The notes under the pieces: generated by a model
Databases searched by the model: none
Told to the model about the DNA's origin: nothing
What the model saw: the letters and a program-made list of their open reading frames with translations, nothing else
Shown: in pieces, positions 55,713 through 64,000 of the stretch
Numbering within the stretch: position 1 is the first letter of the stretch
How the letters are laid out: each line of letters opens with the position of its first letter
From: Myxocyprinus asiaticus
Lineage: Eukaryota; Chordata; Actinopteri; Cypriniformes; Catostomidae
Reading direction: 5' to 3'
Length of the DNA stretch: 64,000 nucleotides
NCBI RefSeq assembly: GCF_019703515.2
Contig: NC_059362.1
Span: 28,288,326 to 28,352,325 of the forward strand
Position numbers and translations under genes: made by a program

Positions 55713-55993
55713 TTAAAGGAATAGTTCACTCAAAAATGAAAATTCTTTCAATTACTCATGAGAGTGTCATTCCAAACCTGTATGACTTTTTTCTTCTGGA
55801 ACCCAAAAGGAAAATTTCAGCAGAATTTATTTTCTCAATCACCATTCACAAATCTTTCCATACAATGAAAGTGAATGGTGACCGAGGCTAACATTTTACC
55901 TAACATCTCATGTGTTCCACAAAAGAAAGAAAGTAATATAGGTTTGGAACAACATTATGAGTAAATGATGACTTCCCTGAACCATCCCTTAAA
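55713..55993. mobile_element. Foldback MITE, family 1, short copy
   Basis: Begins TTAAAGGAATAGTTCACTCA and ends CTGAACCATCCCTTAA. 175 bases after the RHOV stop, so probably in its 3' UTR. Confidence 0.8.
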
Positions 55994-58900
55994 GTGCATT
56001 TTTATCGCACAGTCTGTATGCAATACATGTTGTATGATTTATAGACACATTATGAACTCAAAGCAAAGTTTAGGAAATGTTTGAAAGAACTTCTCTTAAA
56101 TTAATTATTGTTCAGAAAGAGCACCCACCATATGTAAATTATATGAATTTGCATGAGATGGATAGCTGCCCATTCAAAGCTTTATAGAGCTCATGTGGAG
56201 ATGTCTCTGATGGTAGTGGGGACAAGACTGGGTATCAGTCTTATCTCTTTTGTGTTGGGTGCTACTTTGTCAGACAGGCTCTTTCATATGCAACAGTCAA
56301 AACAAAAGCTGATGTGTAAGTTGTCTTCTTAAGTGCTTGCAACCATATAAATCCAATATCACGCTTAAAATGTTTCAGCTTGTCTATCTGATAAGTCTTA
56401 GCAGGGCAAATTGACAAATTGACATAAAATAAGATTATTAGGTTTGTGTGAAAATGATTTCCTGCATCAGGGGAACAATTGTTAGGCCTGTTCTTGATTT
56501 TCAAAGACGATTTCTGTGTCCTGTCTTGTTCAAATATATTGGTAAAGCAGTGAGTGGGCATACACAGATAAAATTATTGACACCCAGCTCATTTTGTGGA
56601 GCCATAGTTAGTTATGTGTTAATCATTTTTTATTTTTAGGAAAATTCATTGATCTATTACTGACAGTGTACTTATCATAAAGTAAGCAGTGCTGTCTTTG
56701 TTATAAATATGCTTCTTGTGGAAGATATCTTTTTTTAAATGCTGTTAAACAGTTTTAACTGTTCTGTTTTGATGCCTCAGGCAAGAAGGATGTATCGATC
56801 ATTTTATCTGTTTGTCGTTTCTTTTTGTTTTGCCTACAATGATCAAATTGAAGCAGCACTTTCAACCGCTTCTCCTACAGTGTTTCTTTGCATTACCAAA
56901 AATGAAATTTAAATGGCAAAAATACTTAAAATACATTTCCAGTGCTGTTTTCACAATACAACTATCCTCTTTTTAAAGTGTTATGTGAAAGTTGATATTT
57001 ACATAATTTTATAATGTTCTTCTTTAAATATCAAATACATAAACAACATGTTGACAAACATCAACTTTTAATTACTTGTTTTTTTCAACACTGACATTAC
57101 TCTAAATAAATTAATACTGAAATAAAGTCTTCTGTTTATCTTTAAATACACTGATTTATAAGGATTTAAAAATTATTTCCAGAGCATCTAATTTATTTTT
57201 GGTAATTGTTTATGTAGAAGTTGGAATAACTATGTTATTTCGATGTGTAATTAAAAGTCTGTGGTTATGGGACAAATATTGCTTAGGATATGATATGTGT
57301 TACTAAATTATATACACAGTGAGCAGTGGTAGAAATCTGAATACACTTCTTCAAACAGCATGAGTGCTTCATGTAAACGGCTTTGTAAATATCTTCAGAT
57401 GGTGTAAATGAAACACTCAAGGAAGTGCCAAGTACTAAAAGAATATGAATACATTGTGAACTCACACTTCTCTGCTCTCATGCTATGAAAGTCCCTTCAA
57501 GACATTGAATGTGGGAGACGATGTTACTCACATATTAAATATTACAGTGTAAACAGAAGACTAGAAGCTTGCTGCTATTGTTTGCATTGTTTAAACTTTT
57601 CAGAGAAATTCTGATGCTAGTTCTACTGTTTACTTTTAAATTCAGAGATCACAAAACACTAAAACACCATGTAAACTGTCTGCCAGGATCAGTATGTTTA
57701 AGTGGGTTTAGAAGTCCATTCTTAATAATTCTTAATAATAAAACTTGTTTATATACTGGCAGCTGTGGTTGCCAGTAAAAAATGTGGTGGCCATGTTTCA
57801 GGCTTTACGGGATGTCATTTTGATGGCCATATATTTTACGGTTCACTTCCATTTATATTATTAAATGATATAAACTTAATGGACCCTTTTCTCATATCTG
57901 GGTTGAAGAGGGGAAACAGACGCATAGAAGGGTAAACTTGAACGCCGGTGAATGGGAGACCAGCAAATTGAATTTTTGCTCACTCCTTTGCTCCAACAGC
58001 AAAAGAAAAAATCAACGTTTACGCTTTCACAGCTTTGCAAAAGAAGATAAAAATATAGATAGCTGGATAACAGCTGTAAGAAGAGAGAAATAGGACAAAT
58101 TTTCTGTCACTCCCTGTGTTAGAAGCCTCATTGCAGCTGTGGCAACTGATTTTTTTAAACGTATTCCAGGGTAATATAATACACTAAATATTTGTACAAT
58201 TGGAAATATAAAATTTTTGTATACATTTGTATTGTTAAAGAAGGCGGAAACGCGTCATAACAGGTCTGTGAAAAGGGTGTAGATACTCAAGGATGTAGAT
58301 CTGGCTTGAATATTGGAGGGGGGGGGGGGGGGTGTTGCAGCGTGAAGCATCAACATGTTTCCATTGATCATGGTATAAATATTGGGGATTGGTGGGTTGG
58401 GGGGGGGGGGGGGGTGTTGTACTTGCTTGTTTTGATTATTCCCCATGGAATCTATGCTCCTGCATATGCTAACCTTCTGGAACCATAAAAATCTGCTTTT
58501 TTACATGTTAATTACCATAGTATAACTACAAAAGGCCACATGATGACTTAAAGTTCATCGAGAGTGACCCTTATAGGAGCAATGAACCATCCAAATGTAG
58601 AGACAGTGCACGGTGTCACTCACACAAACACACAAAAAAAAACATCAGGGTAACACATGACACTAAAATAATGCAAAAAACATGAACTAAACTATATAAA
58701 ATATAAAACAGAACACCCCAATGTACATAACTAATATTTAAAATAAAAAGAAACATAACAATTTCCATAAAATATAATGAAATGTGATGGATCACGCAGG
58801 GACTTCTAGGACAATCCCGATTTGTGTTTTTTCACCATAATTTTAACAATAGTTTGCTGTAAAATGAGAATAAAATGTATTCTCTTGTTAAACATATTGT

Positions 58901-59997
58901 AAATTTTTACCATTAATTATACAGTAAAACTATATTTTTTACCACAAAAAATAACAATATTTTACAGTAAAATTACATGTATTGTCTTGTTAAATATACA
59001 GTAGATGATCAAATAGTATAAATAAAATAAAGCTAACTACCTGTTAACCAATTAAAGTTTTTTTACTGTAGCATTTTTGCATTCTTTTACCGTTAAAATT
59101 TCCGGCATTATTATTTTACAGTGTAGCCATGTTCATATGTTACAGTCATGGTAATATAATAGAAGGCTATTTTTAAAATTTGAGACAAAGTTTCTGGTCT
59201 GCCCAAAAAAAATGAATCACCTCCAATGTGTATGGGGTTACTCTCATCCTCCATGAAGATCACAGTATATCCTGTCCAAGTGAGTTGCACAACTTGTGAC
59301 TAATTTCTTATGTTGCACTGAAGTAAATTCAAGTTAATTATGATGACAGGTTGCCCTGCTCCTAACAACATGAAAGATCAAATGACCCATATGAGCTAAT
59401 GCTTGTTTGAGCAGAGTATGAATGAATGGCACCAAACAATACAGCACTTTCCTCTCTATTCTATGAGAAAAAAAAAAAAAGAAGGTAAATAGTACATGAG
59501 ACATGGCATTTTCGAGGAAGTTTTAATTCCTCTAAGGAAATCATTCTTTAACACCTCATGAAATTAAATTTTATGTTTTGTGGCTTTTAGTCCATGTCTG
59601 TTAGCTTTGAGGCCATATATATGCCATTGTACTCCTAAACATTGACAAAATTTGCGTTTGACAGGGGAATCCCTCCCCCCAATATCAACTACTTCTGACT
59701 AGCCATAGCAAGTAGCAAATCATGTTCATGGCTATGATATAAACAAAAGGCTATTAGCTAGTTAAAATAAAGTGATGATCCCTTGATATGTCCCGCCCCA
59801 ACTTCCTGTTTCAATAGGAAGTCAACATAGAAAAGAAAACAGCGATCAACAAGCCAGTTCATGGGAAATTCAAAAGAGTTAATTTCTTCCTGCCACAAAA
59901 CACTTCTAAGTAAGTAAAAGTCCAATATGCTGAGAAATACAAAGAAACAACAAGATTATTATTATTATTATTTTTATTTTTAATTACATTAAATAAT
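55994..59997. other. Intergenic, no gene recognised
   Basis: Downstream of RHOV. AATAAA-type signals near 57110-57125 could end a long RHOV 3' UTR. Long G runs near 58318 and 58400. 58830-59125 is a degenerate repeat of TTTACAGTAAAA-like words. No frame has motif support. Confidence 0.45.
58312..58420 (+). repeat. Two long G runs in similar context
   Basis: AATATTGG...G16-17 then GTGTTG occurs twice about 80 bases apart. Potential G-quadruplex. Confidence 0.7.
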
Positions 59998-60722
59998 TTA
60001 AAGGAATAGTTCTCCCAAAAAGGATAATTCTCCCATCTTGTTTTCACCTTTATGTCATCTCAAACTTGTATGAAATTTTTCTTCCACAGAACAGAAACAA
60101 AGATATTTTGATGAAGATATGAGGTGTTTTTGTCCATACAATGTAAGTAAATGGTGACCAAATTTTCAAGCTACTTGAAGCACATAAAGGCAGCATAAAG
60201 GTAATCCATAAAACTCCAGTGGTTTAATCAGTGTCTTCTCAGACGATCCAATCAATTTTGGGTGAGAACAGACTAAAATATAACTCCTTTTTCAATCTTG
60301 ACATCAGCAGACTCCTTGACAATCACGATTTTAAGCTTGATTACACTTCCTAGCGTCATCTAGCACTCTGCACATGCGTCAAGCACTAGGAATTGTAATA
60401 GGGCTTGAAATCATGATTGTGCCTAGAGACTGCAATGGGAAGGTGTGCAGTAAACATTTTGGCCTGTTCTCACCCAAAATGGAATAGATCGCTTCAGAAG
60501 ACATGGATTAAACCACTGGATCCTTTTTATTTTATATCCTTTTTGGAGCTTGAAAATTTGGTCACCATTCACTTGCATTGTATGGACAAGCAGACATCAT
60601 ATCTTAATTAAAATATTTTTGTTTGTGTTCTGCAGAAGCAAGAAAGTCAAACGAGTTTGAGACGACATAAAGGTAAGTAAATGATAAGAGAATTATCATT
60701 TTTGGGTGGACTATTCCTTGAA
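59998..60722. mobile_element. Foldback MITE, family 1, full copy
   Basis: TTTAAAGGAATAGTTCTCCC and TTTTTGGGTGGACTATTCCTT ends, with AGCACATAAAGGCAGCATAA inside. Non-coding. Confidence 0.85.
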
Positions 60723-63637
60723 CTAATCTACTATACTTGTAAATACAACAGTGTTCATACACACCCACATTTCCTTAAGGATGCATTTGTGCTTATGAGT
60801 CTACCACTTTCCACATGTTGAGCAACAGAGGTCAGGCCTGACAGGTTTAGGTTCCCATGAATAGTGAAGTGTTCATCTCACTTTGTGGTTAAGGAACGGT
60901 TACTCACCCCTTTGTTAGGTTTCTTGCCCGCCCCCTTTCCCAAGGCTCAGACTAAACTGACTAGTGCCTTCTCTGGCATGGCGCCAGTTTCAAACTGTGA
61001 GTTTCACTCATGTCACATTTACCTACAGGCCACCTGAGAGGAGACAGGTACATACACTCACAGGCCTGGCCTGTTCTCAGTCACATAAAACCACTGGTCA
61101 CTGGTTACTATAAGGTTGCATAGACATATGTAACATTTTTTAATGTTTTTATGAATAATGATAGAATTTTATATTTTTGGGTGAACTATTCCTTTAAATG
61201 TGTTTTTTCCCTTGTTCATTTAGAACTTAATTTGCTTCATTGGTTTTACAAATGGACTTACTTATAAATTAATGTTTTGATGTTTTAATGAAGAAGTTAA
61301 AAGTGACTTTTTCCATTCATATTAAAGCTAAATCTTAAATCTTCCTGGTTAGTCAGCAAATATTGTTGTGGAAACAATGCAGGTCCCTAGAGCAAGGGGA
61401 AAGTTTTAATAAGGAAAATAAATGTAGTGATAACCAACAGCTTGAGGGCTTCTACTTGAACCCCCGAGATGTTCAGCTATTGTCTGCAGAACTGCCTGTA
61501 GGCAATAACGTGACACACTCTCACACTCGCTGTCATGTTTAATTAATTCATCCCCAGTTTCGGGTGTGTGGCTTATAAGCTGTTATGGTTTCAGTTCTCA
61601 CAGATCTACTGGAAGACAGTACCCTATAAAGTCTATTACCTGTGAATTGACAAATAACTGGTGAGTTGTCATGTGACCCTGTGAACACTGATTGCCTGAT
61701 AACACGTACATAATAGATTGCCTCATAAGAGAATGACAGTTCATCAGTGGAGTGTGCAAGTGAATAATCTGCAATTGTAAGTGTCTTTTAAACACATGAT
61801 TGTTTCTCTTCAAAGAAATAATGCCACCCTGACTCTTGATCCTGAAGTTGGAACCTTTTCACAGGGCTGATATGAGTTGACAATGACTTCAAAGATTCAA
61901 TTTAAGCTTTGATATGACTGTTGTCTCTTCATGACGTGATTGACCTGTTCAGTGTGTTGGTATCATATTGGCCATTGAACTAAATCATTGACTTTGTTTG
62001 TATGCCATTGACATACTGTTCTTGTCCATGTTATGGTTTGACCTTTTGAATCCCATTGAGCAACAAAATGCTGACTAATAAAAGATCTTGGTCAACACAA
62101 ATACAAAGATGTTATCTTGTCTCATGGCACAGTGTTACGCACTGAGCTTTCACTTTGCTGTTTTATTTTTGTTTTCCAACTGTTCTTTCAAAATGTATCT
62201 CAATGTAAATTAAGCTCTGTTCCAAAACTTGGTGAGTTGCTTACATAGGCAGCATTTTAAGGCATCATAGGGCAGCACACTCTCAACACGAACACTGTTC
62301 TCAAAGGTAGGAAGGATCCAAGAAGGAGGAGAATGTAGATTATAAATATACTTATAATGCATTCAATACTGAAAATAATTTATAAAAATAGTTATATCTC
62401 AATCTCAGTTCAAATTGTACACAATTTGTGTGTCTATTGAAATCAACTGTGTGCACCTCGTGTGAGTAGCACTATTTAGATGTGTTCAAATGACGCACAA
62501 TACACTCTTCACTTACACTATACACTATCCACTCGGCCATCTGGAGTGTACATTTTGTGTAGTATCATCTCTAATGGAACACTAACTTTTATAACTACAC
62601 AAAAGTATTTGCATTTTTTTTAGCTGATGGAATTGCTGTTTCAAATGCATGGGATGCTAGCTTTAGCATGTAAGCCAACCTCAGTCGAACACTTATATTC
62701 TCAAATAATGTATGTATTCACGCAGCGTTGGGTCATGGTACAGCATTAAACTCCCATTTGCAAGGTGCTGTATTCACAGAGGTTTTGCTCGTTGCCGCAT
62801 TCACCATTAATTACAATTATTTCGTCAGGTTAGCATCGCGGCTGAGAGCACAAAGTGTCCAACATCCCAAACCCCCATCATTTCGGTTGAACAAGTAGCG
62901 TACCTTACTCGGGTACTCATAGTTGGCTACTCTTCTTTTTGTTGCATTTTCAATGTAAACACACTACTCACAATACTTACGCTACAAAATGGCGTAGAAT
63001 AGTGCAGAAGTGTACAATTTGGGACACAGCTTTTGTTTGATGGAGGAAGTTTCCTCCTATGTAGAGTATTCCAAATCAGGCACTTATATTTTAGAAGACA
63101 TTTGCCTATGTAGGCATTAGACTGTAGGCAGCTCAGTAGGTTTAATGTTAAGTAAATACTCACAATACAATAACTTTATTGTAATATTGATATACCTCCC
63201 TAAAGATACATTAGTTAATTATGATAGGTCCATCAAGGTGTCTGAGAATCAGGAGGTGGTGCCTTTCTCACACTTTGCGTGTAGGGGTGGGGGCGCAGGC
63301 ACACAAGACAACTTTGGCTGAGTGGCGCAACTGCAAGTAAGGACAAGATGATAACAGCAACCAACAGAATACCACACTTTTCAACCACCTGAACCAGTAC
63401 CGACATAATGACATCAGAACATGGAGGATCTAGTCGCAAAAGCATGAATTTGTACGAGCTTGCAGAAACTTGTTGAATGAAAAGATAATTGGCTGTACAC
63501 CCCCATTCCTCAATCATCATTCCACATAAGCTAACTTTTCAAACACAAAGCAAACTGCCCTCAAGTTATTATGCAGTGGCACATCTGTTGGATGGTATCT
63601 CCGGTTATCTCTCTCTTAATATTATTAAAATAGTAGA
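60723..63637. other. Intergenic, no gene recognised
   Basis: Repetitive sequence at 62220-63140 (GTTCCAAAACTTGGTGAGTT ... GACACAGCTTTTGTTTGATG) resembles a fish hAT-like element. Nothing else supported. Confidence 0.4.
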
Positions 63638-63940
63638 TAACACTACAATAAGGTTGTATTTGTTAATGCATTGTATTCGTTAAGCTATCATGAACCAACA
63701 ATGAACAATACTTTTACAGCATTTATTAATCTTGGTTAATGTTAATTTTAACATACACTACTACATTTTTAAAATTAAAAGTTTTACATGTTAACATTAG
63801 TTAATGCACTATCAATATATATTTTTTAATTAACATTAACCAAGATAAATAAATGCCATTAAAATTTGTGTTCATTGTTAGTTTATGATACCTAATGGAT
63901 TCACTATTGTTAACAAATAGAGCCTTGTTGTAAAGTGTTA
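63638..63940. mobile_element. Short foldback element
   Basis: TAACACTACAATAAGGTTG and GCCTTGTTGTAAAGTGTTA are inverted ends. The GTTAATGTTAA-type interior is self-complementary. Confidence 0.75.
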
Positions 63941-64000
63941 CAGTGTTACTGTTACTGATTAAGGGCATTTATTGAATATCCATGCAATCTTGTGTAACAG

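Overview
The window is vertebrate, almost certainly teleost and most likely cypriniform, genomic DNA. Three protein genes with ordinary GT-AG introns can be read. The gaps between exons are packed with repeats typical of carp-like fish: a tRNA-derived SINE present in seven copies, V-SINEs, several Tc1/mariner families including a Sleeping Beauty-like copy, foldback elements with the GGGATAGTTCACCC-type terminus, an L2-like LINE, and a Ty3/gypsy element. The sequence is AT-rich outside exons. There is no bacterial, CRISPR or operon content, and nearly all short open reading frames outside the three genes are repeat-derived noise.

Layout. (1) 1-29,790, minus strand: the 5' part of INO80, the catalytic ATPase of the INO80 chromatin remodeller. 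A non-coding first exon lies at about 29,642-29,790. It is followed by 23 coding exons from the ATG at 24,840 down to 4,152. Every splice phase is consistent, and together they encode residues 1-959. The remaining C-terminal part, including the second helicase lobe, lies to the left of the window. (2) 29,800-36,900: intergenic DNA holding an array built on GATATC/ACTAGT palindromes, a roughly 3-kb near-palindrome and three SINEs. (3) 36,914-52,305, minus strand: a complete VPS18 gene (5 exons, 974 residues), with a 9-kb intron full of nested transposons and a hAT-inside-hAT nest in another intron. (4) 54,173-55,538, plus strand: a complete RHOV gene (3 exons, 234 residues), divergent from VPS18 across a 1.9-kb spacer. 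(5) 55,540-64,000: intergenic DNA with foldback elements, G-runs and AT-rich repeats and no recognisable gene.

The genes do not form a pathway. INO80 slides and edits nucleosomes in the nucleus. VPS18 is a core subunit of the HOPS and CORVET tethers on endosomes and lysosomes. RHOV is an atypical Cdc42-like GTPase at membranes. From memory, the human neighbourhood on 15q15 has RHOV and VPS18 divergent and INO80 nearby, so the block looks syntenic, but DLL4 and CHAC1, which I recall lying between VPS18 and INO80 in human, are not seen between them here.

The most interesting non-gene signals are: the giant inverted repeat at 32,933-35,889, with matching short reading frames in both arms; the GATATC/ACTAGT array beside it; a Ty3/gypsy relic whose integrase lies upstream of its reverse transcriptase (Gmr1-like order); two multi-level transposon nests whose insertion order can be read; and a YY1-type motif in the INO80 leader.
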